Below, piece by piece: positions 31,643-41,456 of a stretch of DNA of 51,514 nt. Each line of letters starts with the position of its first letter. Within the stretch, counting starts at the first letter, position 1. The notes below the pieces were generated by a model. It did no database searches. It saw only the letters and a list, made by a program, of their open reading frames with translations, and was not told where the DNA came from. Source of the stretch: Hyphomonas sp. BRH_c22 (GTDB lineage Bacteria; Pseudomonadota; Alphaproteobacteria; Caulobacterales; Hyphomonadaceae). The position numbers were made by a program, and so were the translations under genes. Location of the stretch: NCBI RefSeq assembly GCF_000961795.1, contig NZ_LADU01000086.1, positions 1-51,514 on the forward strand, written 5' to 3'.

Positions 31643-32928
31643 CAGCCGAATGCCTCGCCTGTAATCGACGCGAACCAGGTTTCGGCCTGGCTTGCTTCCG
31701 CTGAGCGGATGCCGGATGCCGAGCCGACGGGAGTCAGGCCACCGGCACCATCAATCGCGGTGAATTGACCGCGGTCATTTGAATACACACCTGAGATCGA
31801 CACGGCTTGATCAGGCGCGACGAAAGAGTAGCAGGTGTTTGCCAGGACAGTGGATTCAGGTTCCATGCCGGACACTAGGCGGGCCACAGAAATGGCGCAG
31901 ATCTTTGCCTGGAGGTTAGCGGAGAAAGCCGATTTTGGCATAGGCGCGGCAATGGTGGCGTCGCCGATGACATGAATGCCGTCCTGGATCGTGGACTCAA
32001 AGCTTGTGGCATTGATCGGACACCAGCCCGTCGCATCGGCGACGCCTGCGCTGTGCGCGATCTCGCCAGCTTTTTGCGGCGGAATGATATTGGCGACATC
32101 CGCGCCGATCTCTTCAAAGTCGGTTGAAAGGGTCAGGCTGCCGGCATCGAAGCGGGACACCCGGCCGTCGTCCGATGCGCCGCGCCATTCAAGGTGATCG
32201 GGATAATACTCAGCCCAGGCTTCCCTGAAGAGCGGCATTTTAGAGAAACTGTCCTGATGATCGAGGATCAGCAGCTTTGAACGGGGTTTGCGGGTCTTCA
32301 GGTAGTTGGCAATCAGGCTGGCGCGTTCGTAGGGTCCGGGAGGACACCGGAAGGGAGGCGCGGGCACGGACATGACGACCAGGCCGCCATCATCCATCGC
32401 AGCCAGCTGGTCTCGCAGGCGTGCGGTTTGGGCGCCCGCTTTCCAGGCGTGGGGCGCGCTCTGTGCGGCGGCCCTGTCATATCCCTCAATCGCCCCCCAT
32501 CGAAAGTCTATGCCGGGTGACAGGATCAACCGGTCATAGGTGAGCAGGGCGCCGTCTTCGAGCCTGACCTGTTTCAGGCTCGCATCGATCGCGATGGCGC
32601 GGGCATGGATGACACGGACACCCGATTGCGCGAGCGCCGCATAACTGAAGGACTGAGCGTCGAGGGCGCGCGTGCCCCCGATGACAAGATTGCTGAACGG
32701 GCAAGCGGTATAGATGGGGTTTGGTTCGACAAGGGTGATGTCAGCATCTGGCAGGAGGCGACGCAGGCTCCACGCAGCCGTCGCACCGCCAAAGCCCCCG
32801 CCGACGATAGCGATTCTTGCGCGGGCCTGGGCGAATGCGCGGTAACCCGGATTCGCCAGTGGAACGGCCAGGGCACCGAGGCCAGCGAGGACATGGCGCC
32901 GGTTCGTGCCGGACAGGCGCTCAGTCAT
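31642..32928 (-). CDS. fccB: Flavocytochrome c sulfide dehydrogenase flavoprotein subunit (FccB/SoxF)
   Basis: Oxidises sulfide in the periplasm and passes electrons to its cytochrome partner. 428 aa with a twin-arginine signal (NRRHVLAG, 9-16). The FAD motif is IAIVGGGFGGATAAW (39-53). Cys76 (IYTACPFSN) is the position of the covalent FAD link in the family. The C-terminal FCSD domain has the second conserved cysteine (ATGWCPINATSFES) and HVIGDATIAAPMPKSAFSAN. Its gene overlaps fccA by 8 bp, so the two subunits are translationally coupled. In Sox clusters the pair is also called SoxEF. Confidence 0.9.
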   Translation of the reverse strand: MTERLSGTNRRHVLAGLGALAVPLANPGYRAFAQARARIAIVGGGFGGATAAWSLRRLLPDADITLVEPNPIYTACPFSNLVIGGTRALDAQSFSYAALAQSGVRVIHARAIAIDASLKQVRLEDGALLTYDRLILSPGIDFRWGAIEGYDRAAAQSAPHAWKAGAQTARLRDQLAAMDDGGLVVMSVPAPPFRCPPGPYERASLIANYLKTRKPRSKLLILDHQDSFSKMPLFREAWAEYYPDHLEWRGASDDGRVSRFDAGSLTLSTDFEEIGADVANIIPPQKAGEIAHSAGVADATGWCPINATSFESTIQDGIHVIGDATIAAPMPKSAFSANLQAKICAISVARLVSGMEPESTVLANTCYSFVAPDQAVSISGVYSNDRGQFTAIDGAGGLTPVGSASGIRSAEASQAETWFASITGEAFG

Positions 32929-33262
32929 TGGTTTGTCCCATCGCGAGATAGGCGCTGATCATCTCGATCTGCTCATCCGAGTAACCTCGAGCAAGGCGAT
33001 GCATGACGGTCGTTCCGGTCGGATCGTATTTGTAGGTGGCCAGACGCTCGCTCAGCGCCTCAGCATCGAGATGTCCGAACCCAGGCGGGGCGGGGCCGAT
33101 TGCGCCGTGACAGCCGGAGCAGGAAGACGAGAGCGCTGCCGATGCCGACAGGCTGGTCGGGGCCAGCAAGGGAGGGGCAGTAACCGGAAGGACGGATGCC
33201 TGCTGGCACGCCGCGGCTGTCAGCAAAGCGGCGGCCGGCAGAAGGGCTCTCAGGCATCGCAA
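32921..33262 (-). CDS. fccA: c-type cytochrome, flavocytochrome c sulfide dehydrogenase subunit (FccA/SoxE-like)
   Basis: A 113-aa periplasmic monoheme cytochrome. The N-terminal signal has a lipobox-like LTAAAC (Cys19). The heme site is CSGCH (48-52). The C-terminal GYSDEQIEMISAYLAM is typical of the small class I cytochromes that partner FCSD flavoproteins. A likely Met ligand is in TTVMHRLARG. It directly precedes and overlaps fccB and follows the molybdenum enzyme gene by 3 bp, so it could also accept electrons from that enzyme. Confidence 0.85.
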   Translation of the reverse strand: MRCLRALLPAAALLTAAACQQASVLPVTAPPLLAPTSLSASAALSSSCSGCHGAIGPAPPGFGHLDAEALSERLATYKYDPTGTTVMHRLARGYSDEQIEMISAYLAMGQTND

Positions 33263-33265
33263 GGG

Positions 33266-35449
33266 TCAAGCGTCCCTCAGCCTCTGGTCCTTGAGCGGCA
33301 GCTGACGCACCCGATTGCCGGTTGCAGCATGGATGGCGTTCAGTACGGCTGGCGCAGCAACGGCAATTGTCGGTTCGCCAACCCCACCCCAGAAGCCGCC
33401 GGACGGCATGACCAGTGTTTCAACCTTTGGCATGTCGGCCATCCGCATGGAATTGAACGTGTCGAAGTTCCGTTCCTGGACTTCACCGTTCTCGAAGGTG
33501 ATCTCGCCGAAGAGCATGGCCGACAGACCGTAGACGAACGAACCTTGTACCTGCGCTTCGATTTGCTGCGGATTGACGGCGTTTCCGGGATCGGTGGCGG
33601 CAACGATACGGTCAATCTTGAGGTAGCCATCATCGTCGACCGTGACCTCTGCGCATGCTGCCGTGTAGGAACCGAAGGAATAGAAGTTGCAAAGGCCACG
33701 GGCCTTGCCGTCATTTGACCCCCAGCCGGATTTCTCGGCAACGGCCTTCAGGACGGTCGCAGACTTCGGGCTGTCCTTCAGGTGCGCGAGCCGGAATTCC
33801 AGGGGATCGCGCCCGGCTGCATGGGCAAGTTCGTCCATGAAGCATTCCAGGTAGATCGCGTTCTGGTTTGCGTTGACCCCGCGCCAGAAGCCGGGCCGGA
33901 CAGGCGGGTTGCGCATCGCGTGGTCGACCAGGAGGTTCGGGAATGTGTACTTGAGTGTCTGGTCCTCTACGCGCGGGTCGAGCCCCGAAGGCAGCAGGCC
34001 TTGGAATGTGGCGTAGTCGGCGCCATCCTGCAGGGCTTGCGGCATCAGGGCGGCCAGGATCGATTGGCCGGAAATGCGCACATGGAGCGCGGTGAGATTA
34101 CCGTTGGCGTCGAGCGCGCCACGCAGTCTGGCCTTGGTCGTCGGGTGAAGGAATCCATGCTGCATGTCTTCTTCACGGGACCAGAGCAACTTGACCGGCG
34201 TACCGGGCATCTGTTTGGCGATCTGCACGGCCTGGACGACATAGTCGGACATGCCACGACGACCGAAGCCACCCCCCAGGTGCAACTTGTAGACTTCACA
34301 TTGCTCGATCGGCAGGTCTGCTGCGGTCGCGGCCGCGGCGAGGGCGGCTTCGCCGTTTTGCGTCGGACACCAGACTTCGCATCTGTCCGGCGTCCAGACG
34401 GCTGTCGCGTTCATGGTTTCCATCGGTGCATGGTTCTGGTGCGGCACGCGATAGGTTGCTTCGATGACCTTTGCGGCGTCATCAAAGGCTGCTGCGGTGT
34501 CGCCGACCTTGTTGCCAAGGAACGCGTCGTCGGAGGTCAGGCCGTCATCCAGTTCCGATTCGAAAGCCGCGCTTGAATAGTCGATGCCTTCGGTCCACTC
34601 CACCGGGAGGGCCAGCACCGCCTTGTTTGCTCGCCACCATGTATCGGCGACGACGGCCACGGCGTCGTCTCCAACCTGCACGACCTTCCTGACGCCCGGC
34701 ATGGAATCCACGGCGGCGGCGTCAAAGCTCTTCACCTTTCCTCCAAGCCGGGGTGACGCCTTGATGGAGGCATTCAACAGGCCGTCCAGTTTGAGGTCTG
34801 CGCCATAGACCTGTGCGCCCGTCAGCTTGTCGGCGGTGTCCAGGCGCAATTTGGGTTGACCTATGATGGTCCAGTCCCTGGGGTCCTTCAATTCCACATC
34901 GAGAGGTGGCGCGAGTAGCGCCGCTGCGCTTGCGACTTTTCCATACGTGGTCTTCTTGCGCGAGCCGGTGTGCGAAATCACACCTTTGGACACGGTGCAC
35001 TCGCTGACCGGCACGCCCCATTCATTGGCGGCAGCTTCGATCAACATGATCCGGGCAGCAGCTGCGCCTTCGCGGACGTATTGATGGGATCCGCGCAGGC
35101 CCTGGCTTCCGCCGGTCGAGAAATCGCCCCAGACCCGTTCGCGGGCGAGGTTCTGACCCGGCGTCGGGTATTCGGTAACGACCTTGTCCCAGTCGCATTC
35201 GAGCTCTTCGGCGACAAGCTGGGCGAGTCCTGTCAACGTGCCCTGTCCCATTTCGGACCGTGCGATGCGTACGGTAACGATGTCGTCATGTCCAATATGA
35301 ACCCATGCGTTCACTTCAGGATTGGGCTCGAGACCTGATACGTCGGGTTCGCGCGGCTTCGAACATGCGGCAAGGACGCCAATGGTCAGGCCTGCAGCGC
35401 CTGTTCCGACAATGAAAGTGCGGCGTGATAGATTGAGCACGTTGGTCAT
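33266..35449 (-). CDS. Molybdopterin hydroxylase large subunit, xanthine dehydrogenase family (IorB-like)
   Basis: A 727-aa molybdenum-binding subunit of the aldehyde/isoquinoline oxidoreductase branch of the xanthine dehydrogenase family. The N-terminus has a twin-arginine signal (LSRRTFIVGTGAAG), so it is periplasmic, like IorAB-type enzymes. Seen: RIARSEMGQGTLTGLAQLV, the cofactor-binding LHLGGGFGRRG, RNPPVRPGFWRGVNANQN, and the catalytic glutamate in GGVGEPTIAVAAPA. The substrate is unknown. Start at 35449 with AGGAGA upstream. It is 10 bp after its [2Fe-2S] subunit gene and 3 bp before fccA, which places it in the sulfur operon. Confidence 0.88.
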   Translation of the reverse strand: MTNVLNLSRRTFIVGTGAAGLTIGVLAACSKPREPDVSGLEPNPEVNAWVHIGHDDIVTVRIARSEMGQGTLTGLAQLVAEELECDWDKVVTEYPTPGQNLARERVWGDFSTGGSQGLRGSHQYVREGAAAARIMLIEAAANEWGVPVSECTVSKGVISHTGSRKKTTYGKVASAAALLAPPLDVELKDPRDWTIIGQPKLRLDTADKLTGAQVYGADLKLDGLLNASIKASPRLGGKVKSFDAAAVDSMPGVRKVVQVGDDAVAVVADTWWRANKAVLALPVEWTEGIDYSSAAFESELDDGLTSDDAFLGNKVGDTAAAFDDAAKVIEATYRVPHQNHAPMETMNATAVWTPDRCEVWCPTQNGEAALAAAATAADLPIEQCEVYKLHLGGGFGRRGMSDYVVQAVQIAKQMPGTPVKLLWSREEDMQHGFLHPTTKARLRGALDANGNLTALHVRISGQSILAALMPQALQDGADYATFQGLLPSGLDPRVEDQTLKYTFPNLLVDHAMRNPPVRPGFWRGVNANQNAIYLECFMDELAHAAGRDPLEFRLAHLKDSPKSATVLKAVAEKSGWGSNDGKARGLCNFYSFGSYTAACAEVTVDDDGYLKIDRIVAATDPGNAVNPQQIEAQVQGSFVYGLSAMLFGEITFENGEVQERNFDTFNSMRMADMPKVETLVMPSGGFWGGVGEPTIAVAAPAVLNAIHAATGNRVRQLPLKDQRLRDA

Positions 35450-35459
35450 GATCGTCTCC

Positions 35460-35915
35460 TCAGGCTTTCTTCGTCTTGGCGAGATGAATGCCCTCACGGA
35501 CGCGAACAAATGTGCCGCACCGGCAAATATTGGTGATCTCGGCGTCGATGTCTTCGTCGGTCGGGTTCGGGTTGCTTTTCAGCAAGGCTGCGACGGCCAT
35601 GATCATCCCCGGCTGGCAATAGCCACACTGCGGGACGTCCAGTTCCGCCCAAGCCTTCTGAACGGGATGATCGCCTGCCTTCGAAAGGCCTTCGATCGTG
35701 GTAATTTCTTCTGTCCCCGACAGCGCGGCGACCGGATAGACGCAGGAGCGGACTGGTGCGCCATCAACATGAACCGTGCAGCTGCCACATTGGGCAATGC
35801 CGCATCCGTATTTGGCGCCGGTCAGGCCAAGCTGCTCTCTCAAGACCCAAAGGAGTGGCGTGTCATCATCCACGTCGACTGTTAGCGTTTGTCCGTTGAC
35901 TTTAAGTGTTGTCAT
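35460..35915 (-). CDS. [2Fe-2S] subunit of molybdenum hydroxylase (IorA-like)
   Basis: A 151-aa small subunit. The plant-ferredoxin-like cluster has Cys38, Cys43, Cys46 ([11 protein letters not shown]) and Cys58; the second, helical cluster has Cys97, Cys100 (QCGYCQPGM), Cys131 and Cys133 (CRCGTF). There is no signal peptide; the complex would be exported by the Tat signal of the large subunit. It is the first gene of the operon that runs through the flavocytochrome and sox genes. A GAAGGAAA site precedes the ATG. The 203 bp upstream to the exporter gene should contain the operon promoter. Confidence 0.92.
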   Translation of the reverse strand: MTTLKVNGQTLTVDVDDDTPLLWVLREQLGLTGAKYGCGIAQCGSCTVHVDGAPVRSCVYPVAALSGTEEITTIEGLSKAGDHPVQKAWAELDVPQCGYCQPGMIMAVAALLKSNPNPTDEDIDAEITNICRCGTFVRVREGIHLAKTKKA

Positions 35916-36118
35916 TGTCGGTTTCCTTCGGTCTTGGCCGGCGATCAGGCAGTCGTTTTATCCGGGCGAACAAAAGCAGGATTCAAACAATGACCCAGGT
36001 CTCCCGGCTCGCTCAATGGACAGGATGCGTTCATTTCAGCTGATTGCCAAGACGCGGTCGTCGATTTCGAGGGAATTCGGGAAAACGGATGGTCAGCTTC
36101 CAGGCGTCATCCGGCCGA

Positions 36119-36883
36119 TCAAAGCAGCGCGGCCCAGCGAAACAGGAGACGCGCTGCCACATAGAAGACAAGGATTGCGGTCATGCGTTTGATCAGCGTC
36201 GCCGGCATGCGCTCGCTGGCCAGCCACGACCCGATCTGCCCACCGACCAAGACGCATGGCAATACGGGCCAAAAGGGCACCGCAAGTGCCAGCACATTTG
36301 CATCCTGCAATTTCATAACCTGTCCGGCGAGGCCGGACAGGGAATTTGAGAGGATGAAAAAGCTGCATGCCGCAGCGATCTCGCGGGGGCCGCCCCACCT
36401 CAGGACATACAGCACGGGCGCGAGGAAAATCCCTCCTCCGATGCCCACGAGTCCTGATAATAGTCCGATGCCTGCGCCAACGCCCAGACCAATCGGCAGC
36501 GAAGATGCCTGCGCGCGGGATTCGTCATCCAATGCGGGTGATGGCTGGAAGGCGAGATGCAGTGCGGAAAGCATCAGCGCTGCTCCGAGCAGGCCGACGA
36601 AGACGATCTCGGACACGGGTAATCGACCACCGATCCAGGCGGCCGGAACGGATGCCAGCAGGAATGGAAGAAGTCGCCTGACAGAAAGCAGTCCCGCCCT
36701 CCAGAACCTGATCACCCCTCCAGTGACCACGACGATATTGCAGGCGAGCGCAATCGACGGAAGGATCCTGTAATCCGTGCCGTAAAGGACAAGCAGGGCG
36801 TTATAGGTCGACCCGCCCCCGAACCCGACCGCTGCATATAGCGTGGCGGTGATAAAAAAGAGGGCAGCCAGCAGGAGGGGCAC
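36119..36883 (-). CDS. TauE/SafE (TSUP) family membrane transporter
   Basis: A 254-aa inner-membrane protein with about eight hydrophobic segments. The two family half-repeats are seen: an N-terminal YAAVGFGGGSTYNALL and a mid-protein LLSGLVGIGGGIFLAPVLY, the glycine-rich motif typical of the sulfite/sulfonate exporter family. Between a molybdenum-cofactor operon and a sulfur oxidation operon, export of sulfite or a related sulfur anion is a sensible guess. It uses a GTG start 3 bp after the moeA stop and is the last gene of the cofactor operon. Confidence 0.87.
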   Translation of the reverse strand: MPLLLAALFFITATLYAAVGFGGGSTYNALLVLYGTDYRILPSIALACNIVVVTGGVIRFWRAGLLSVRRLLPFLLASVPAAWIGGRLPVSEIVFVGLLGAALMLSALHLAFQPSPALDDESRAQASSLPIGLGVGAGIGLLSGLVGIGGGIFLAPVLYVLRWGGPREIAAACSFFILSNSLSGLAGQVMKLQDANVLALAVPFWPVLPCVLVGGQIGSWLASERMPATLIKRMTAILVFYVAARLLFRWAALL

Positions 36884-36886
36884 GGG

Positions 36887-38095
36887 CTATTTGCCCGGCC
36901 TGACATGTCCGATCATCAATACGTCCACGATGTCACCGACTGCGACCGCCGGGGAGCCGGAAAGCCGTCTGATCAACCCATTCGCCTTCAGAAACGGGGA
37001 GATGAGCGAGCTGTCCTGATCGGGCGCTGCTTCCGCTTCGAGGACACCGCCTGGGCCAGCGTGGATTGAAGCGCGCAGGAACGTCTCCCTACGCCCGGGA
37101 GCAGGCAGCGCACTGACGGACCGCGCCTTGATGAATGCATGACCAGTTCGGCCCGCGAGAAGCGGTTTCAGGAACAGGTGGGCACATACGAAGGCGGACG
37201 CGGGATTGCCCGGCAGGCCGACAACGCGTTGCTGACCGCGCCTGGAAAACCAGGTCGGTTTACCCGGTTTGACCGCAACCCTTTCGAACACTGGCATAAA
37301 GCCGGCGCCTGCAAAGGCGGGCCGCATCAGGTCATGGTCTCCTACTGACGCACCTCCGACCGGCAGGAAAATGTCTATGTCTCGCGCACCTTCAATTTTT
37401 GAATGAATGGAGCTCAGTGAATCGCCCGCAATACCAAGGTCGACAGGCTCGCCGCCCCATTCCCGGACCAGTGCGCTCAATCCCGCCGGATTGGAATTGA
37501 CGATCTGCCCGACGTCCAGCGCGGAGCCGGGCTGGCGCAGCTCGTCGCCATTTGCCAGGATGCCAATGCGTAGTCGCTTCCAGACCGAAAGGCTGCCGTG
37601 ATTGGCCGCTGCCGCGACTGACAATCCCGCTGGCGTGATCAATGCACCTTCCTCGAGCAACGTGTCACCCTCGGCAAAGTCGATCCCGGCGTGGCGGACA
37701 TGTTCAGGTGCGGCATAAGTGTTGAGACAGACAATTGTGGCGCCATCCGTGTCTGTTTCTTCCTGGATCACGACATGGTCAGCGCCGCCCGGAATGACAG
37801 ACCCGGTGAACATGCGCACCGCCTCGCCCTCGCGGATGCTTCCGGCGAAAGGATGACCAGCTGGCGCCTCCCCTATGACGCGCAGTCTTGCGCCAGCGGC
37901 GGCAACATCAGCAAGCCGGACCGCATAACCATCCATGGCCGACACAGCGACCTGTGGCCGCGAAACACGCGCGATCACGGGTGCAGCGAGCCGGGTGCCA
38001 AGCGCGGCCTCTAGCGAGACAGTTTCAGAGGAGTGAGCAAGGGCATTTTGCGCGAGCAGAACCAGTGCTTCATCCACGCTGATCAGCCCGCTCAT
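36887..38095 (-). CDS. moeA: Molybdopterin molybdotransferase MoeA
   Basis: Inserts molybdate into adenylylated molybdopterin in the cytoplasm. 402 aa with all MoeA domains: [16 protein letters not shown] near residue 45, the [20 protein letters not shown] and [15 protein letters not shown] motifs, the central MPT-binding fold with [11 protein letters not shown], and [19 protein letters not shown]. It overlaps the moaC stop by 4 bp. No separate mogA is seen; the MoaB-type protein upstream may provide MPT adenylylation. Confidence 0.93.
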   Translation of the reverse strand: MSGLISVDEALVLLAQNALAHSSETVSLEAALGTRLAAPVIARVSRPQVAVSAMDGYAVRLADVAAAGARLRVIGEAPAGHPFAGSIREGEAVRMFTGSVIPGGADHVVIQEETDTDGATIVCLNTYAAPEHVRHAGIDFAEGDTLLEEGALITPAGLSVAAAANHGSLSVWKRLRIGILANGDELRQPGSALDVGQIVNSNPAGLSALVREWGGEPVDLGIAGDSLSSIHSKIEGARDIDIFLPVGGASVGDHDLMRPAFAGAGFMPVFERVAVKPGKPTWFSRRGQQRVVGLPGNPASAFVCAHLFLKPLLAGRTGHAFIKARSVSALPAPGRRETFLRASIHAGPGGVLEAEAAPDQDSSLISPFLKANGLIRRLSGSPAVAVGDIVDVLMIGHVRPGK

Positions 38096-38583
38096 GACGC
38101 CGGCTTCTTGTAGGTGCCAGACGTTCCGCCAGACTTCGAGATCAGCTCGATCCCTTCAATCACCATTGATCTGTCGATGGCTTTCAGCATGTCGTAGAGC
38201 GTGAGGCAGGCGACGGACACGGCTGTCAGTGCCTCCATTTCGACGCCGGTCTTGCCGGTCGTCTTGGCCGTCGCGGTCACGCGCAGGGCGCTGGCGTCGC
38301 GATCCTGTTCGATTGCGACTGTCACGCTTGTAAGGGGCAGGGGGTGGCACAGGGGGACAAGATCCGAAGTGCGCTTGGCGCCCATGATACCTGCGAGTTC
38401 TGCAACGGTGACAGGGTCACCCTTTCGGGTGTCCCGGCTCAGTGCGCGCTGCAAAGTGGCGGGCGCCATACGCACCCGTCCCGTCGCCACGGCGGTTCGG
38501 TCTGTCTCGGCCTTGGAGCCGATATCCACCATGCGGGCGCGACCATCCGGCCCGATATGCGTGAGATCGTTCATCGTGCTCAT
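38092..38583 (-). CDS. moaC: Cyclic pyranopterin monophosphate synthase MoaC
   Basis: Works with MoaA to form cyclic pyranopterin monophosphate, the first step of molybdenum cofactor synthesis. 163 aa. Typical segments: [50 protein letters not shown] with the active-site His, and [20 protein letters not shown] followed by [11 protein letters not shown]. The gene overlaps moaB and moeA by 4 bp each, so it is tightly coupled within the operon. Confidence 0.96.
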   Translation of the reverse strand: MSTMNDLTHIGPDGRARMVDIGSKAETDRTAVATGRVRMAPATLQRALSRDTRKGDPVTVAELAGIMGAKRTSDLVPLCHPLPLTSVTVAIEQDRDASALRVTATAKTTGKTGVEMEALTAVSVACLTLYDMLKAIDRSMVIEGIELISKSGGTSGTYKKPAS

Positions 38584-39110
38584 CGCTCCTGTAGGCGCGG
38601 CATGAGTTCGACAAGGTTGCAGGGCTTGTGGCGGCTGTCCAGCTGGTAGGAGATGACCTTGTCCCAGCCATCCTTCACGGCACCATTCGAGCCTGGAAGG
38701 CAGAAAATGAATGTGCCGCCGGCCAGTCCCGCGACGGCGCGCGACTGGAGAGTCGAGAGGCCGACACTCTGGAAGCTGACCTGGTGAAAGATCACGGAAA
38801 ACCCGTCGATCGTCTTCTCGAATAGGGGTGTGACGGCTTCCGGCGTCACATCCCTTCCGGTCAGGCCGGTGCCGCCGCTGGAAATGACCACGTCGACATC
38901 CGGGTCAGCGATCCAGGTTGAGACAATATTCCGGATGGCCGTCACATCATCTGGCACGATGAGCCTCTCCACCACGACATGTCCGGCCGCCTCTATGCGC
39001 TGTACAAGCACTGCACCGGACGTGTCGGTTTCGGTCGTTCGTGTATCGCTGACGATCAGTACGGCTATGCGCACAGGAAAAAATTCAAGTTTTTCATTTA
39101 TGCCGTGCAA
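38580..39110 (-). CDS. moaB: Molybdenum cofactor biosynthesis protein MoaB (MoaB/MogA family)
   Basis: A 176-aa molybdopterin-binding protein of the MoaB/MogA fold. Seen: [19 protein letters not shown], the signature [18 protein letters not shown] and [18 protein letters not shown]. The SDTRT and PGSNGAV motifs fit MoaB. It uses a TTG start with GGGAGAG from the end of moaE as its ribosome-binding site, 3 bp after the moaE stop. It may carry out MPT adenylylation here because no mogA/cnx1G homologue is visible. Confidence 0.92.
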   Translation of the reverse strand: MHGINEKLEFFPVRIAVLIVSDTRTTETDTSGAVLVQRIEAAGHVVVERLIVPDDVTAIRNIVSTWIADPDVDVVISSGGTGLTGRDVTPEAVTPLFEKTIDGFSVIFHQVSFQSVGLSTLQSRAVAGLAGGTFIFCLPGSNGAVKDGWDKVISYQLDSRHKPCNLVELMPRLQER

Positions 39111-39113
39111 GGT

Positions 39114-39572
39114 TTACTCTCCCGTCTTCGACCAGCGGTTCCGGTCAGTGTAGTCTTCCGGTCGCGGCTCGATCCAGTGCGCGCCAGTGGCGGTAGTTTC
39201 CTTTTTCCAGAAGACGGCCTCTGTCTTCAGGTAATCCATGAGGTAGTCGACGGCTTCGAGTGCTGCGCGACGGTGCGCAGATGCTGTAGCCACGAACACG
39301 ATCGGTTCTCCGGGCACCAGGTCGCCAGTCCTGTGGATGACAGTCTGATCCGATAGCGGCCATCGCATCTTCGCTTCGCCTATTGCAGCGATTATGCCGC
39401 GTTCGGTCAACGGGTCAAAGGCTTGCAGATGCAACGTCTTCACAATTCCCATCTTTCCGGTTCCGCGCACGAGCCCCGTGAAGCTGGCAATTGCTCCAGC
39501 CCCCGCGGCGCGCGTTTCGAAATCGCGCAACGCGTCTGCGGCGTCAAAGGGATGGTCGATCAGGGAAATCAC
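39114..39572 (-). CDS. moaE: Molybdopterin synthase catalytic subunit MoaE
   Basis: Converts cyclic pyranopterin to molybdopterin with thiocarboxylated MoaD. 152 aa from a GTG 8 bp after moaD. Seen: GAIASFTGLVRGTG, a central LTERGIIAAIGEAKMRWPLS, HRTGDLVPGEPIVFVATASA with the family's conserved HRxG, HRRAALEAVDYLMDYLKTEA, and the active-site lysines in VFWKKE. The frame remains open upstream of the GTG into moaD, but that part has no homology. Confidence 0.93.
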   Translation of the reverse strand: MISLIDHPFDAADALRDFETRAAGAGAIASFTGLVRGTGKMGIVKTLHLQAFDPLTERGIIAAIGEAKMRWPLSDQTVIHRTGDLVPGEPIVFVATASAHRRAALEAVDYLMDYLKTEAVFWKKETTATGAHWIEPRPEDYTDRNRWSKTGE

Positions 39573-39580
39573 TTGACCGC

Positions 39581-39829
39581 TCAGCCCCCGCCGACGGGTG
39601 GAAGGAATGCGATTTCGTCCGCGTCCGATATTGCCCATGGGTCGTTGACGATTTCGTCATTTACGACCATGCGCACCGACTTCTCCAACAGAGCCCCTCC
39701 AAGATGGCGGTCATTGTCCAGCCATCGTCGCAGGGCGCGGGTATCCGTCACGCCAGCGGGCAGGGCGAGGGTTTCCGAACTCGCGCCGAGCAGGTCCATG
39801 AGGCGCCCGAAATAACGCAGCCTGGCCAA
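39581..39829 (-). CDS. moaD: Molybdopterin synthase sulfur carrier subunit MoaD
   Basis: A ubiquitin-like protein of 82 aa whose C-terminal glycine carries the thiocarboxylate sulfur for molybdopterin. It begins MARLRYFGRLMDLLGASSET and ends DEIAFLPPVGGG, keeping the di-glycine terminus with one glycine more than the usual VxGG. It lies 3 bp after moaA and 8 bp before moaE, and works with the latter as the two-subunit synthase. Confidence 0.92.
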   Translation of the reverse strand: MARLRYFGRLMDLLGASSETLALPAGVTDTRALRRWLDNDRHLGGALLEKSVRMVVNDEIVNDPWAISDADEIAFLPPVGGG

Positions 39830-39832
39830 ATT

Positions 39833-40864
39833 TCAGCCTCCCGTAGTCGACATGTGGCGGGGCAGTCTGGGGACGTCCCCGCGCCTTTTGATCTCGAAAT
39901 CGTGCTTTTCCGGTTTCGCGAACATGGCCCGGTTGAGCGCAGCGTCGAGCGCAAGATCCGGGTCAGGCGCCTCGCGCAGGGCCGCGCGCAAATCGATATG
40001 ATCATCCTGCCCCAGGCACATGTAGATTCGTCCCGTGCATGTGACCCGAACCCGGTTGCAGCCTGCGCAAAAATTGTTTGTGAGCGGCGTAATGAAACCC
40101 AATCGGCCGCCGGTTTCGCGAACGCGCGTATATCGCGAGGGACCGGCGCCGGGCTGGGCGTCTGTCTCGTCGGACAGGGTCCAACGTGTCTCGAGGACAT
40201 CCCGGACCATTGGTAGCGGAATGTACTGGTCCATGCGGTCTTCGCCTGTGTCGCCCAGCGGCATGACTTCGATAAGCGTCATGTCCATCCCTTTGGCGTG
40301 CGCCCATTCGACCATGCCTGCTATATCGGAAGCATTCTGGTGTTTCAGCGCAACCGTATTGATCTTTACGTTCAAGCCCGCAGACAGTGCCGCCTCAATG
40401 CCATTCAGCACCTTCGAGACGTCGCCGCGTCGGGTGATCTGCGAAAACTTTTCCGGGTCCAGCGCGTCGAGAGATACGTTCACGCGCCGCACGCCTGCTT
40501 GCAATAGCCCATCCACGTGTTCAGCCAGCAGTGTCCCGTTCGTCGTCAGGGTCAGCTCGTCAAGTCCCTGCCCAACAAGGCGCCCCAGGCTGTGAAACAA
40601 GGAGCCGATGTCCTTGCGCACGAGCGGTTCTCCACCGGTGATCCGGATCTTGCGTACACCGCGGCTGACGAATGCAGTTGCGACCCGGTCAAGTTCCTCC
40701 AGTGTCAGCAGTTCAGCTCTTGGAAGGAACGACATTCTTTCAGACATGCAATAGGTACAACGTAAGTCACAGCGATCGGTGACCGAGAGGCGCAGATAGG
40801 TGATCTGCCGACCGTAGCGATCGACCAGCGGACTCTTGCCGGGCAGGAATTCGCCATCAGCCAT
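39833..40864 (-). CDS. moaA: GTP 3',8-cyclase MoaA (radical SAM)
   Basis: Starts molybdenum cofactor synthesis from GTP. 343 aa from the ATG at 40864, which overlaps the upstream gene by 8 bp. The radical-SAM cluster cysteines are C32, C36, C39 ([10 protein letters not shown]); the SAM-binding [12 protein letters not shown] follows. The C-terminal cluster has [20 protein letters not shown], specific for MoaA. The canonical C-terminal double glycine is present as TTGG at the end. An in-frame start 42 bp upstream exists but overlaps the neighbour further. Confidence 0.95.
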   Translation of the reverse strand: MADGEFLPGKSPLVDRYGRQITYLRLSVTDRCDLRCTYCMSERMSFLPRAELLTLEELDRVATAFVSRGVRKIRITGGEPLVRKDIGSLFHSLGRLVGQGLDELTLTTNGTLLAEHVDGLLQAGVRRVNVSLDALDPEKFSQITRRGDVSKVLNGIEAALSAGLNVKINTVALKHQNASDIAGMVEWAHAKGMDMTLIEVMPLGDTGEDRMDQYIPLPMVRDVLETRWTLSDETDAQPGAGPSRYTRVRETGGRLGFITPLTNNFCAGCNRVRVTCTGRIYMCLGQDDHIDLRAALREAPDPDLALDAALNRAMFAKPEKHDFEIKRRGDVPRLPRHMSTTGG

Positions 40865-41456
40865 GCATTCGCTCCTCTGCTCGCTCAAGATCGTTTCTGT
40901 CGTCAATGTCGGTCAGCATGCCTGCATCGGTGGCCACGACCCTTGTTTCAGGCAATTGATCAAATACGCTGCGCGCACCCCGGTCGCCCTCAAGTGAGGC
41001 GAGGCGATCAAAAGCTGAGCGGCGGAACATGGCCGGAGGCGACAGGACGCCGTTTGCTTCTGACATGACTGCGCTTGCGTCTCGCGCCAGAGTCGCTGCC
41101 AGGCGGGTGACGTGCGCGTCCGTCACAAACGGCATGTCGCCGAGAAGGATCAATACCTTGTCAGAACTGGTCGTGTCGCGAATGTGCGCAATGCCGATTG
41201 CCAGGGACCGCCCCTGGCCATTTTCCGGGACGGGGTTTGTTACAACATGAAAGCCGTGTGCTTCCAGCCAGGCCTTGCGAGCCTCCTGGCGGGCGCCGAC
41301 AACAGCAAAGCGACCGACTCCTGGTTCGGCCCCGAGCACACTGGCCGGATAGCCTAAAACCGGGCGGCCATTAAGGTCTGCCAAGAGTTTGTCCTCCACA
41401 CCGAAGCGGGATGAGATGCCGCTTGCGAGCAGCAGGATGGACGCCTGGTCAAACAT
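40857..41456 (-). CDS. Molybdenum cofactor nucleotidyltransferase (MocA/MobA-like)
   Basis: A 199-aa nucleotidyltransferase of the MobA/MocA family. Seen: [20 protein letters not shown] with the nucleotide-binding loop (usual form LAAGxSxRxGxxK), [22 protein letters not shown] with the metal-binding Asp, and [14 protein letters not shown]. Next to xdhC and a xanthine dehydrogenase-type enzyme, cytidylyltransferase activity making MCD cofactor (MocA role) is more likely than MobA's guanylyl transfer. The gene overlaps xdhC by 8 bp and moaA by 8 bp. Confidence 0.83.
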   Translation of the reverse strand: MFDQASILLLASGISSRFGVEDKLLADLNGRPVLGYPASVLGAEPGVGRFAVVGARQEARKAWLEAHGFHVVTNPVPENGQGRSLAIGIAHIRDTTSSDKVLILLGDMPFVTDAHVTRLAATLARDASAVMSEANGVLSPPAMFRRSAFDRLASLEGDRGARSVFDQLPETRVVATDAGMLTDIDDRNDLERAEERMHG

